From contig NZ_CP049257.1 in assembly GCF_011046535.1 (NCBI RefSeq), positions 4,402,001 to 4,466,000 of the forward strand: a stretch of 64,000 bases of DNA. Direction: 5' to 3'. Below are positions 42,152-50,141 of this stretch, one piece after another. The notes below the pieces were generated by a model, which made no database searches, was not told the origin of the DNA, and saw only the letters and a list, made by a program, of their open reading frames with translations. How positions within the stretch are numbered: position 1 is the first letter of the stretch; each line of letters starts with the position of its first letter. This DNA comes from Nocardioides anomalus. Its GTDB lineage: Bacteria > Actinomycetota > Actinomycetes > Propionibacteriales > Nocardioidaceae. Made by a program: the position numbers and the translations under genes.

Positions 42152-43039
42152 GTGCGCCGCTTCACCATGGTCATGGGCACCGGCATCGTCGCGAACGCCG
42201 CGGCGAGCCTGCCGGTCCACCCGCCGCTGCTGCTCGACGCGGCGCGCGTGGTCTGGGCCCTGGCCGCCCTCCTGCTCGTGGCCCTCCTGGTGCGTCCGGT
42301 GCGGTGGGAGCGCACGCCGTTCCTCGGCGCCCCGGCCATGGCCCTCATGACCGTCGGGACCGGCGCGGTCCTGCTCGAGGTGCCGCTGCGGCCGGTCGGC
42401 GTCGCGCTGTGGCTGACCGGTGCGGTGCTCGGCGTGGTCAGCGCGGTGAGCGTGCCGCGGCCGGAGCGGCTGAGCGCGGTCTGGCTGCTGCCGGTCGTGC
42501 CCCCCATGGTGGCCGCGGCCACCGGCACCGTCGTGTCCCCGCGGCTGGCGCCGGTGGGCCTGGGGCTGTTCGGGCTGGCTCTGGTCCGCGCGGCGCCGGT
42601 GCTGCTCGCCGTGGCCCGGGGCTGGCGGGCCGAGCCCGAGGTCCCCCTGCTGTGGATCCCGCTGGGGATCCTGGGCCAGTCGGTCACCGCCGCGGCCCAC
42701 CTCGGGGTCCCGCTCTGGGGACCGCCGGTGCTCGCCCTGGGGCTGGCCTGGCTGGCGCTGGTGGCGGTGCGCACCCTCGTGAGGCGCCCGGCGTTCTCAC
42801 CGGCCTGGTGGTCCTTCACCTTCCCGCTCGGCACGCTGGTGACCGGCTCGTCGGCGTTGGGGCTGACGGCGCTGGCCGTCTCGCTGTACGCCGGGCTGGT
42901 GGCGGCGTGGGCGGTGGTGGGGACGGCTCAGCTGCGGGCGTACAGCTCGACGAAGCGGGCCAGCACCTTGGGCGGCTCCGTCACCGCGACCGCCCTCGAG
43001 CGCTCGACCACGGCGTCGGCCTGGTCGGGCTCGAAGTAG
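42152..43039 (+). CDS. TDT family (SLAC1/TehA-like) transporter
   Basis: The 295-residue protein has about ten membrane segments and begins with FTMVMGTGIVANAAASL, the MGTGIVA signature of the tellurite-resistance/dicarboxylate transporter (TDT) family. A second signature WWSFTFPLGT occurs near residue 222. The family transports C4-dicarboxylates, sulfite or chloride. Actinobacterial homologues are often sulfite exporters. The last 37 codons overlap the glutamine amidotransferase gene on the other strand by 112 bp. The last membrane segment ends before the overlap, so the tail may be dispensable. It is likely controlled by the divergent LysR. Confidence 0.85.
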   Translation: MRRFTMVMGTGIVANAAASLPVHPPLLLDAARVVWALAALLLVALLVRPVRWERTPFLGAPAMALMTVGTGAVLLEVPLRPVGVALWLTGAVLGVVSAVSVPRPERLSAVWLLPVVPPMVAAATGTVVSPRLAPVGLGLFGLALVRAAPVLLAVARGWRAEPEVPLLWIPLGILGQSVTAAAHLGVPLWGPPVLALGLAWLALVAVRTLVRRPAFSPAWWSFTFPLGTLVTGSSALGLTALAVSLYAGLVAAWAVVGTAQLRAYSSTKRASTLGGSVTATALERSTTASAWSGSK

Positions 43040-43662
43040 CCGAAGTGCTTGTAGGCCTCGGTGCGAGCGATGATCCCGGCGAGGTCGAGCTCGGGGTGGA
43101 ACTGCGTGGCGTAGACGTGCTCGCCCATGCGGAAGGCCTGCACCGGGCAGGTGCTCGACGAGGCCAGGTGGACCGCGCCGTCGGGCAGGCGCGAGACCGC
43201 CTCCTTGTGCCCGAGCAGGGCGCTGAACGACGCGGGCAGGACACCGAGCAGCGGGTCCGCGCGGCCGGCGTCGGTGAGCTCGATGGTCATCGGACCGATG
43301 GGCTCGGGGAACTGCCGGTCGACCACGCCACCGCGCAGGACGCCGAGAGTGCCCACGCCGTAGCAGGCGCCGAGGAACGGGAAGTCCGCGTCGAGGACCT
43401 GTAGGGCCAGGTCCCGCAGGCGCGCCTCACCGCGCCGTTGCTCGGGCGCCTTGGCGTCCGGAGGGTCCGAGACGTTCCACGGACCGCCGCCGACGACGAT
43501 CCCCGACCAGTCGTCCAGGTCGAGGGGGCCGAGCACGTCGCGCTCGAGCCGGACGCGGCGCACGTCGCGCTCGCCGAGTCCGGTGCAGCGCAGCACGGCG
43601 GCGTACTCGTCGTCGGCGGGGACGTCCTGGGCCCGGATCCCGAGGAAGAGGAACGGCTTCAC
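42928..43662 (-). CDS. Class I glutamine amidotransferase-like protein (GMP synthase domain-like)
   Basis: The 244-residue protein has a class I amidotransferase fold. The nucleophile Cys100 is in FLGACYG and the catalytic His-Glu pair in QFHPELD. The pattern GIVVGGGPWNVSD near residue 53 is family-typical. It looks like stand-alone GMP-synthase-like amidotransferases that release ammonia from glutamine or hydrolyse gamma-glutamyl bonds. The GTG start lies 4 bp after the racemase stop, so they may be cotranscribed. The acceptor partner is not evident. Confidence 0.9.
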   Translation of the reverse strand: MKPFLFLGIRAQDVPADDEYAAVLRCTGLGERDVRRVRLERDVLGPLDLDDWSGIVVGGGPWNVSDPPDAKAPEQRRGEARLRDLALQVLDADFPFLGACYGVGTLGVLRGGVVDRQFPEPIGPMTIELTDAGRADPLLGVLPASFSALLGHKEAVSRLPDGAVHLASSSTCPVQAFRMGEHVYATQFHPELDLAGIIARTEAYKHFGYFEPDQADAVVERSRAVAVTEPPKVLARFVELYARS

Positions 43663-43666
43663 CGGC

Positions 43667-44824
43667 TCACACCTGGACCGCGACGCCCCGCTCGATGAGC
43701 CCGTCGACGTCGGGCACACCCCACGCGGTGAGGGCATCCCGGGTGTGGGTGCCGGCCGCCGGGGACGGCGGGAGGCCGAGCGCGGCCGCGGTGCGCGAGA
43801 AGCGCGGGGCCGGCTGCGGCTGGACGATCCCCTCGTGCTCGACGAAGGTCTGCCGGGCCACGAGGTGCGGGTGGCTCGGCGCCTCGCTGATCGGGATGAT
43901 GCCGGCCACGCAGGCGTCGGTGCCCTCGAAGAGCTCGACCCAGGCCGCCTGGGTGCGGGAGCGGAAGGTCTCGGTGAGCAGCGCGCGCAGCTCGTCGTAC
44001 CGCTCGGTCTCGTGCTGGCCGGGCGCGGTGCCCTCGAGCCCGAGGGTGCGGATGAGCGCGGCGTAGAACTGCGGCTCGAGTGCGCCGACGGACACGTGCC
44101 GCCCGTCGGAGGTCTCGTAGACGTCGTAGAACGGCACCCCGCCGTCGAGCAGGTTGGCGCCGCGCCGCTCCTGGTAGCCGCCGCCGGCGGCGAAGGCCGA
44201 CGTCATCGCGTTGAGGTGGGCGGTGCCGTCCACGATGGCGGCGTCGACGACCTGGCCCTGGCCCGAGACCCGCGCCTCGAGGAGGGCGGCGAGCAGGCCG
44301 ATGACGAGGTACGTCGAGCCGCCGCCGAAGTCGCCCACGAGGTTGGTCGGGAACTGCGGCCGGTCCGCGGTCTGGCCGAGGCCGAACAGCGCGCCGGCCA
44401 CGGAGATGTAGTTGATGTCGTGCCCGGCCGCGGTGGCGAGCGGACCGTCCTGGCCCCAGCCGGTCATCCGGCCGTAGACCAGCCGCGGGTTGGCCGCCCG
44501 GCACTGCTCGGGGCCGATGCCGAGCCGCTCGGTGACGCCGGGTCGCATGCCCTCGACGAGCAGGTCGGCGTCGCGGACCAGCTCGAGGACCACGGCCGCG
44601 GCCTCGGGCTGCTTGAGGTCCAGCGCGACGCTCGGGCGACCGCGGTTGAGCACCATGGTCGCGCCGCCGGCCAGGAACTGGCCACCGGGTCGCTCGACGC
44701 GGATCACGTCGGCGCCGAGGTCGGCCAGGATCATGCAGGCGTGCGGCCCGGGGCCGATGCCGGCGATCTCGACGACCTTCACGCCACGCAGCGGACCGGT
44801 GCCCTGACCCAGCTCGAGGCTCAC
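43667..44824 (-). CDS. Alpha-methylacyl-CoA racemase (CaiB/BaiF family)
   Basis: The 385-residue protein is a family III CoA enzyme. Catalytic His135 in GHDINYISVAGAL and Asp165 in NLVGDFGGGS match the His126 and Asp156 of mycobacterial Mcr. It is therefore likely a racemase rather than a transferase. It would epimerise 2-methylacyl-CoAs so that beta-oxidation can proceed, as with branched fatty acids or sterol side chains. The start is GTG at 44824. It is followed by the glutamine amidotransferase gene. It is one of two CaiB-family genes in the window and the only one with the racemase residues. Confidence 0.93.
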   Translation of the reverse strand: MSLELGQGTGPLRGVKVVEIAGIGPGPHACMILADLGADVIRVERPGGQFLAGGATMVLNRGRPSVALDLKQPEAAAVVLELVRDADLLVEGMRPGVTERLGIGPEQCRAANPRLVYGRMTGWGQDGPLATAAGHDINYISVAGALFGLGQTADRPQFPTNLVGDFGGGSTYLVIGLLAALLEARVSGQGQVVDAAIVDGTAHLNAMTSAFAAGGGYQERRGANLLDGGVPFYDVYETSDGRHVSVGALEPQFYAALIRTLGLEGTAPGQHETERYDELRALLTETFRSRTQAAWVELFEGTDACVAGIIPISEAPSHPHLVARQTFVEHEGIVQPQPAPRFSRTAAALGLPPSPAAGTHTRDALTAWGVPDVDGLIERGVAVQV

Positions 44825-44904
44825 GGGACGGGAGTCTTCCAGAGTGACGAGACACGTCTTCGTGAGGCTGGTTTCACCCCGAGGAGGTCGGGTAGTTTTC
44901 GACC

Positions 44905-45012
44905 ATGATTCTCGGGGGGCAGAGGCCGCTGCGGCCTGTTCAGGGGCAGCCGGTCAAACCATCTGCAGTCAGCGCGTCCGTGGGCAAGCCGCTGGAGGCC
45001 TTCGCCCGCTAG
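44905..45012 (+). CDS. Possible leaderless 35-residue small protein
   Basis: A short frame begins at ATG 44905 (MILGGQRPLRPVQGQP...) and ends TAG at 45012. A TAGTTT -10-like element at 44893-44898 is six bases before the ATG, so a leaderless transcript is possible. A TTTCAC lies 15 bp further upstream. The peptide is basic and Pro/Gly-rich with codons such as AAA, ATT and GTT that are rare in neighbours. I do not recognise a family, and it could be non-coding. It overlaps the convergent DUF4396 gene by 4 bp. Confidence 0.35.
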   Translation: MILGGQRPLRPVQGQPVKPSAVSASVGKPLEAFAR

Positions 45013-45464
45013 CCGGCCGCGTGCCCCTCGTGGTGTGCGTGCACCTTCGCGTGGCCGAGGCCGCGCGCGATCATCGCCCGGTTGACCGGGACGGTGACGA
45101 CGAACGCGATGGCCAGGGACACCACGAGCGAGCCCCAGAACAGCGCGTCGCCGAGGCCGGCGTCCATCGCCGCCGGCCAGACCACGAGCGTGCCGTTGTC
45201 GACGATCTCCATCACCGCGATGGACACGGTGTCGGCGGCCAGGGCCGTGCGCACCGCGGCGCCGAGGCCGAGCCCGGAGCGGCGTACGCCGGAGAACGTC
45301 AGCAGGTAGCCGAAGAAGAAGGCCAGCACCACCGAGACCACGACGCTGGCCAGGGTGCCCCAGCCGGCGAGGGTCGCGATGACCATGCCGAGCACCTCGC
45401 CGATCGCGCAGCCGGTCAGGCAGTGCCGGGTGGCGGTGATCGCGGTGCGCCACGTGGAGTCCAC
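45009..45464 (-). CDS. DUF4396-like membrane protein
   Basis: The 151-residue protein has four predicted membrane segments. The N-terminal motif HCLTGCAIGEVLGMVIATLAGW and the EIVDNGTLVV region resemble the DUF4396 family. The C-terminus is His-rich (HAKVHAHHEGHAAG), which may bind metal. Function of the family is unknown. The start is GTG at 45464. The GGAGG upstream is very close to the GTG, so expression may be low. It is between a possible small ORF and the divergent D,D-dipeptidase gene. Confidence 0.8.
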   Translation of the reverse strand: MDSTWRTAITATRHCLTGCAIGEVLGMVIATLAGWGTLASVVVSVVLAFFFGYLLTFSGVRRSGLGLGAAVRTALAADTVSIAVMEIVDNGTLVVWPAAMDAGLGDALFWGSLVVSLAIAFVVTVPVNRAMIARGLGHAKVHAHHEGHAAG

Positions 45465-45564
45465 GCCTCCATCTCAGCACCCCGGGACCGAGACGGTACT
45501 TCGGGCCAGCCGGTCGGCACCTGAGGCCGATCCGCCGGGCTCCGCGGCGGAGCACGGTGGTGGT

Positions 45565-46197
45565 GTGACCATCCTCCTCTCCGACCCCCGCGTGGCCGCG
45601 GTGCCGGTCCTCGACAGCCGCGAGCCCCTGGTGGCGCTCGACCCCTCCTTCGGCCCAGCCCGGGCGCTGGTCCGCCGCAGCGTGGCCGTCCGGCTGGCCA
45701 CGGCCCAGACCCTGCTCTCCGGCGGCCTGCGACTGCGCGTGGTCGAGGGGCACCGCTCGGTGGCCGACCAGCAGGCGATCATCGAGCGCTACTCCGCCGA
45801 GGTGGTGGCCGCCCACCCGGGCGCCTCGCCGGCCGAGCACGAGCGGCTGGTGTCGCGCTTCGTCTCCCCGGTCGCCGTGGCGCCGCACGTCGCCGGTGCG
45901 GCGGTCGACCTCACCCTGGTCGACGCCCACGGCGAGGAGGTCGACATGGGGACGCCGATCGACGCGACGCCCGAGCAGTCGGACGGCAAGTGCTGGACCG
46001 CCGCGCCGCACCTGAGCCCGTTCGCGCGCTCGCACCGCCGGCTGATGGGGACCGTGCTCGGCTGGTCCGGGCTGGTGAACTACCCGACCGAGTGGTGGCA
46101 CTGGTCCTACGGCGACCGGTACTGGGCGCTGGTCACCGGCGCCTCGACGGCGCTGTACGGCCCGGTCGACCTCCCGGCGGCGGGGGTCGCGGCGTGA
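45565..46197 (+). CDS. D-alanyl-D-alanine dipeptidase (VanX-like, M15D peptidase)
   Basis: The 210-residue protein has a VanX-type zinc site: His108 and Asp115 in APHVAGAAVDLTLVD, and Glu176 and His179 in TEWWHW. Arg64 in VEGHRS corresponds to the VanX transition-state arginine. It should hydrolyse D-Ala-D-Ala. The GTG start at 45565 gives a typical length. It is first in a five-gene array with alanine racemase, ligase and a two-component system; the stop overlaps the racemase start (GTGA). It could give peptidoglycan remodelling or D-Ala recycling rather than glycopeptide resistance. Confidence 0.92.
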   Translation: MTILLSDPRVAAVPVLDSREPLVALDPSFGPARALVRRSVAVRLATAQTLLSGGLRLRVVEGHRSVADQQAIIERYSAEVVAAHPGASPAEHERLVSRFVSPVAVAPHVAGAAVDLTLVDAHGEEVDMGTPIDATPEQSDGKCWTAAPHLSPFARSHRRLMGTVLGWSGLVNYPTEWWHWSYGDRYWALVTGASTALYGPVDLPAAGVAA

Positions 46198-47300
46198 CCG
46201 TGCTCGCGCTCCCCCGGCTCGCCGCCACCGGTCCGCGGCTGGACGTCGACCTCGACGCGGTTGCGGCCAACACCGCGCTGCTGGCCCGTCGAGCCACCGG
46301 AGAGCTGATGGCCGTGGTCAAGGCCGACGGCTTCGGTCACGGTGCGGCCGCGGTGGCCCGGACCGCGCTGTCCCACGGCGCCACCCGGCTCGGCGTGACC
46401 AGCCTGGCCGAGGCACTCGCGCTGCGGGCCGACGGCCTCACCGCGCCGGTGCTGAGCTGGCTCAACCCCGTGGACGCGGACTTGGCCTCGGCCGTCGTCC
46501 ACGACGTCGAGATCGCCGTGCCGAGCCGCGCGCACCTCGACGCGCTCGCGCCGGGCACCGCCGTGCACCTGCACCTGGACACCGGGCTGGCCCGCGACGG
46601 GGCCGCGCCCGCCGAGTGGGCCGACCTGTGCCGCGCGGCACGACTGGCCGAGCGGCGCGGGCGGATCCGCGTGGTCGGCCTGATGGGCCACCTGGCCTGC
46701 GCCGACGTGCCGGGCGACCCGGGCAACGCGATGGGCCGCGCCCGGTTCGCGTGGGGGCTGGAGACCGCGCGCGCCTGCGGGCTGCGACCGGTGCACCGGC
46801 ACCTGGCCGCGACCGCGGCCACCCTGACCGACCCGCTCAGCCACCACACGATGTCGCGCGTCGGCGCCGGGCTCGTGGGCATCGACCCGTCCGGCACCAC
46901 GCGGCTGCACCCCGCGCTCACCCTCACCGCGCCGCTGGTCAGCGTGCGGCGGGTGCACGCCGGAACGCCGGTCGGCTACGGCCACACCTGGGTCGCCCCG
47001 CACCCGACCGAGCTGGGGCTGGTCCCGCTCGGGTACGCCGACGGGCTGCCCCGCGCCGCGTCCGGCCGGGCCGAGGTGCTCGTGCGCGGTCGCCGCCGGC
47101 CGCTGGTCGGACGGATCTCGATGGACATGGCCGTCGTCGACCTGGGCGCCGAGGGCGCCGAGGCCGGTGACGAGGTCACGGTCCTCGGGCCCGGTCGCCA
47201 CGGCGAGCCGACCGCCGCCGAGTGGGCCGCCTGGTCGGACACCCTCGAGCACGAGGTCGTCACCGGGCTCGGGCTGCGCACGCCGCGGACGGGCCGGTGA
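46194..47300 (+). CDS. alr: Alanine racemase (PLP-dependent)
   Basis: The 368-residue protein is a fold-III racemase. The PLP lysine is Lys43 in MAVVKADGFGHG, where the usual KADAYGHG is changed to KADGFGHG. The second catalytic base, a tyrosine, lies in TPVGYGHTW, and GRISMDM is present. It interconverts L- and D-alanine. The GTG overlaps the dipeptidase stop and the next ligase start overlaps its stop, so it is in the same operon. No membrane domain is present, unlike VanT. It may be a second racemase besides a housekeeping one. Confidence 0.92.
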   Translation: MTVLALPRLAATGPRLDVDLDAVAANTALLARRATGELMAVVKADGFGHGAAAVARTALSHGATRLGVTSLAEALALRADGLTAPVLSWLNPVDADLASAVVHDVEIAVPSRAHLDALAPGTAVHLHLDTGLARDGAAPAEWADLCRAARLAERRGRIRVVGLMGHLACADVPGDPGNAMGRARFAWGLETARACGLRPVHRHLAATAATLTDPLSHHTMSRVGAGLVGIDPSGTTRLHPALTLTAPLVSVRRVHAGTPVGYGHTWVAPHPTELGLVPLGYADGLPRAASGRAEVLVRGRRRPLVGRISMDMAVVDLGAEGAEAGDEVTVLGPGRHGEPTAAEWAAWSDTLEHEVVTGLGLRTPRTGR

Positions 47301-48226
47301 GCGCGTCCCGGGTCCGCGTCGCCGTCGTCGGTGGGGGTCAGAGCTGCGAGCACGAGGTCTCGCTGGCCTCGGCGGCCGCGATCGCCGACGCGCTGGACCC
47401 CGCGGCGTACGACGTGGTGCGGGTGACCGTCGGCCGCGACGGGACGTGGTCGCCGGGCGGGCTGGCCGGCGCGGTCGAGCTGCTGCGCGGCTGCGACGTG
47501 GTGGTGCCGGCGCTGCACGGGCCGCGCGGCGAGGACGGCACGGTGGCCGCGCTGTGCGAGCTGGCTGGGGTGCCCTACGTCGGGTCGGGGGTCGGCGCCG
47601 GTGCGCTGGCCATGGACAAGTGGGCCACCAAGCTGGTGGCGCGCAGCCTGGGGATCGGCGTCGCGCCCGACGCGCTGCTCACGCCCGGCACGGCGTACGC
47701 GTGGACGCACCCCGTCGTCGTCAAGCCGGTCGCCTCGGGGTCGAGCCACGGCGTCGCGCTCGTCGGCTCGGCCGACGCCTTGCCCGCCGCGCTGGCCGCG
47801 GCGTTCGCGCTCGACGACCGGGTGCTGGTCGAGGACGTGGTCGTCGGGCGCGAGGTGGACCTGGCCGTGCTGGGCCGGCCCGACGGCAGCCGCGTGGTGG
47901 CGCCGGCGCTCGAGGTCGTGGCCGACGGGATCTTCGACACCGGCACGAAGTACGACGGCAGCGCGGAGTTCCGCGTCCCCGCCCCGCTGGCCGACCCCGA
48001 GCGGGAGGCGCTCGAGGCCGCTGCGGTCGCGGTCTACGACGCGCTGGGCTGCGCCGGCGTGGCGCGGGTCGACTTCTTCCTCACCGACGCGGGCCCCGTC
48101 CTCAACGAGGTCAACACCATGCCGGGCTTCACCGAGCAGTCGCAGGTGCCGAAGATGTTCGCCGCCGCCGGCACGTCGTACGCCGACCTGCTCGACCTGC
48201 TCATCCGTGACACCCTCGCCGCGTGA
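47297..48226 (+). CDS. ddl: D-alanine--D-alanine ligase
   Basis: The 309-residue ATP-grasp enzyme has GGGQSCEHEVSLASA at the N-terminus (the GGxSxEHxxS motif with catalytic Glu), KPVASGSSHGV in the ATP site and a C-terminal DFFLTDAGPVLNEVNTMPGFT metal motif. The omega loop reads DTGTKYDGSAEF, containing the KY typical of D-Ala-D-Ala ligases and not the VanA-type loop. D-lactate addition is therefore unlikely. The product is D-Ala-D-Ala, the very dipeptide its neighbour VanX-like would cleave. It overlaps the racemase by 4 bp and precedes the kinase by 10 bp. Confidence 0.92.
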   Translation: MSASRVRVAVVGGGQSCEHEVSLASAAAIADALDPAAYDVVRVTVGRDGTWSPGGLAGAVELLRGCDVVVPALHGPRGEDGTVAALCELAGVPYVGSGVGAGALAMDKWATKLVARSLGIGVAPDALLTPGTAYAWTHPVVVKPVASGSSHGVALVGSADALPAALAAAFALDDRVLVEDVVVGREVDLAVLGRPDGSRVVAPALEVVADGIFDTGTKYDGSAEFRVPAPLADPEREALEAAAVAVYDALGCAGVARVDFFLTDAGPVLNEVNTMPGFTEQSQVPKMFAAAGTSYADLLDLLIRDTLAA

Positions 48227-48236
48227 GGATGTCCGG

Positions 48237-49463
48237 GTGACCGATCGGCTGCGCGACTGGGCGCCGGAGCTGGTCGTCGGGTTCGTCGTGGTGGTCGCCG
48301 GCGCCCTCGAGGTGTGGTCGCGGTCCTACGAGGTCGACCGCCAGGGCTACCTCCCGGTGGTCCTCGGCTTCGCCCTGGCCTGCGCGCTCTCCCGCAAGGA
48401 GCCGTTCGCCGCGCTGGTCCTGGTCTGGGTCACGTGCGGGCTCCAGCTGATGGCCGGGGTCACGGTGCTGACGGTGGAGTTCGCGGTGGCCGTGGTGGCC
48501 TTCGGGTGCGCTCGCTGGGGCCGGACCGCGACGGTGGTGGTGAGCGGGCTGTCCATCCCGGCGGCGGCCGGGATCGGCTACCTCATCGTCAGCCGAGCCT
48601 CGCTCGGGGTGTTCCGGGACATCGCGGTCTTCCGCGAGCTGCTCGACACCTCCCGGAAGTTCAGCGACACCCTGCTGGTCGGCGCGACCGTGCTCGGGCT
48701 GTTCTTGCTGGCCGTCCCGTGGCTGGCCGGGCTGGTCCTGCGCGCCACCGCGCGGGCCCAGCGCTCGGAGGTCCGCCAGGTCGAGGCCGAGCGCGCCACC
48801 GAGCAGGCCCAGGAGATCGCGCGGCTGCGCGAGCAGCAGGCCACGCTGGCCCGCGACGTGCACGACGTGGTCGGCCACTCCCTGGCGGTGATCCTGGCCC
48901 AGGCCGAGTCGGGTCAGTACCTCCCCGACGACGACCCGGCCGCGCTCAAGAAGACCCTCGCCACCATCGCGACCTCGGCGCGCTCCTCGCTGCAGGACGT
49001 GCGGCAGGTCCTGTCCGGCGCGCCCGAGGCCGAGCCCGGCACCGACGCCTACGAGGAGCTGCTCGACGGCGTGCGCGCGGGCGGCACCGCGGTCGAGGCC
49101 AGCGAGGTCGGCCGGCCCCAGCCGCTGCCGCCCGAGCTCGAGGTGGTCGCGCACCGCGTCGTGCAGGAGATGCTGACCAACGCCCTCAAGCACGGCCGCC
49201 GCGACCGGCCCGTCCACGTGGAGCGACACTGGCCCGAGGGGTCCTGGGACCGGGACCTGCGGATCGAGGTGCGCAACATCGCTCAGCACGCCGACGACGA
49301 GACCCAGCCCCTGCGCGCCGCGAGCGTGCCCCCGGGCCAGGGGCTGGACGGCATGCGCCGCCGGCTCGAGGCGGTCGGCGGCCGGCTCGACGTGCGTCGC
49401 CGCGACGAGGACGGCGAGCCGACCTTCACCGCCACCGCGTGGGTGCCGGTGAGCGGGCGGTGA
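48237..49463 (+). CDS. DesK/NarX-type sensor histidine kinase
   Basis: The 408-residue protein has about five N-terminal membrane segments (residues 10-160). A coiled coil (residues about 165-205) is followed by a HisKA_3 domain with the phospho-acceptor His in LARDVHDVVGHSLAV and an HATPase_c domain (EMLTNALKHG, GQGLDGMRRRLEAVGG). The DVHDVVGH motif marks the NarL-linked group. It is unlike VanS (EnvZ type). I start it at GTG 48237 because of the GAGG upstream. It overlaps the response regulator by 4 bp. Confidence 0.92.
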   Translation: MTDRLRDWAPELVVGFVVVVAGALEVWSRSYEVDRQGYLPVVLGFALACALSRKEPFAALVLVWVTCGLQLMAGVTVLTVEFAVAVVAFGCARWGRTATVVVSGLSIPAAAGIGYLIVSRASLGVFRDIAVFRELLDTSRKFSDTLLVGATVLGLFLLAVPWLAGLVLRATARAQRSEVRQVEAERATEQAQEIARLREQQATLARDVHDVVGHSLAVILAQAESGQYLPDDDPAALKKTLATIATSARSSLQDVRQVLSGAPEAEPGTDAYEELLDGVRAGGTAVEASEVGRPQPLPPELEVVAHRVVQEMLTNALKHGRRDRPVHVERHWPEGSWDRDLRIEVRNIAQHADDETQPLRAASVPPGQGLDGMRRRLEAVGGRLDVRRRDEDGEPTFTATAWVPVSGR

Positions 49464-50125
49464 CCGAGCCGATCGGGGTCCTGCTGGTCGACGACCAGGA
49501 GCTGTTCCGCGAGGGCGTCCGGGTCATCGTCGACGCCCAGGACGGCATGGCCGTGGTCGGCGCCGCGGGCGACGGGCTCGAGGCCGTGCAGCTGGTCGAG
49601 GAGCTGCAGCCCGACGTGGTGCTCATGGACATCCGGATGCCGGAGATGGACGGCGTCGAGGCGACCCGGCAGATCTTCCTGCCCGAGCGGGTCGCCCGGC
49701 GCGCGAAGCCGGTGCGCGTCGTCGTGCTCACGACGTTCAACCTCGACGACCGGGCCGCCACGGCGATCCGGTACGGCGCCAGCGGGTTCCTGCTCAAGGA
49801 CACGACCCCGGCCATGCTGCGCGACGCGATCCGCACCGTGCACGCCGGCAACGCCGTGCTGGCTCCCACCGACCTGTCCACGCTGCTGGACGCGCAGTTC
49901 CGCGAGCCGGTGCCCGTCCCCGCGGCGTACCTCACCCTGAGCGAGAAGGAGCGCGAGGTGTTCGCCGCCGTCGCGCGCGGGCTGTCCAACACCGAGATCG
50001 CCGCGCAGGTCTTCGCCAGCGAGTCGACGGTCAAGACCCACGTCGGCGCGATCCTGCGCAAGCTGGCGCTGCGCGACCGGGTGCAGATCGTGGTCTTCGC
50101 CCACCAGCACGGGCTCGCGGCCTGA
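49460..50125 (+). CDS. NarL/LuxR-type response regulator
   Basis: The 221-residue protein has a receiver domain with acidic Asp11-Asp12, phospho-acceptor Asp57 (LMDIRMPEMDG), a conserved Thr in VVLTTFNLDD and Lys in GFLLKDT. A LuxR-type HTH follows at residues about 155-215 (TLSEKEREVFAAVARGLSNTEIAAQVFASESTVKTHVGAILRKL). It pairs with the upstream kinase (4-bp overlap). It probably controls the cell-wall operon in which it sits, sensing envelope stress. The target DNA site is not visible. Confidence 0.93.
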   Translation: MTEPIGVLLVDDQELFREGVRVIVDAQDGMAVVGAAGDGLEAVQLVEELQPDVVLMDIRMPEMDGVEATRQIFLPERVARRAKPVRVVVLTTFNLDDRAATAIRYGASGFLLKDTTPAMLRDAIRTVHAGNAVLAPTDLSTLLDAQFREPVPVPAAYLTLSEKEREVFAAVARGLSNTEIAAQVFASESTVKTHVGAILRKLALRDRVQIVVFAHQHGLAA

Positions 50126-50141
50126 CTCGTAGCCTGAGGCC

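Noticed and set aside
45565..50125. Classical vancomycin resistance (VanHAX) cluster
   Set aside because: There is no D-lactate dehydrogenase, the ligase has a D-Ala-D-Ala type loop, and the kinase-regulator pair is NarL-type and not VanRS.
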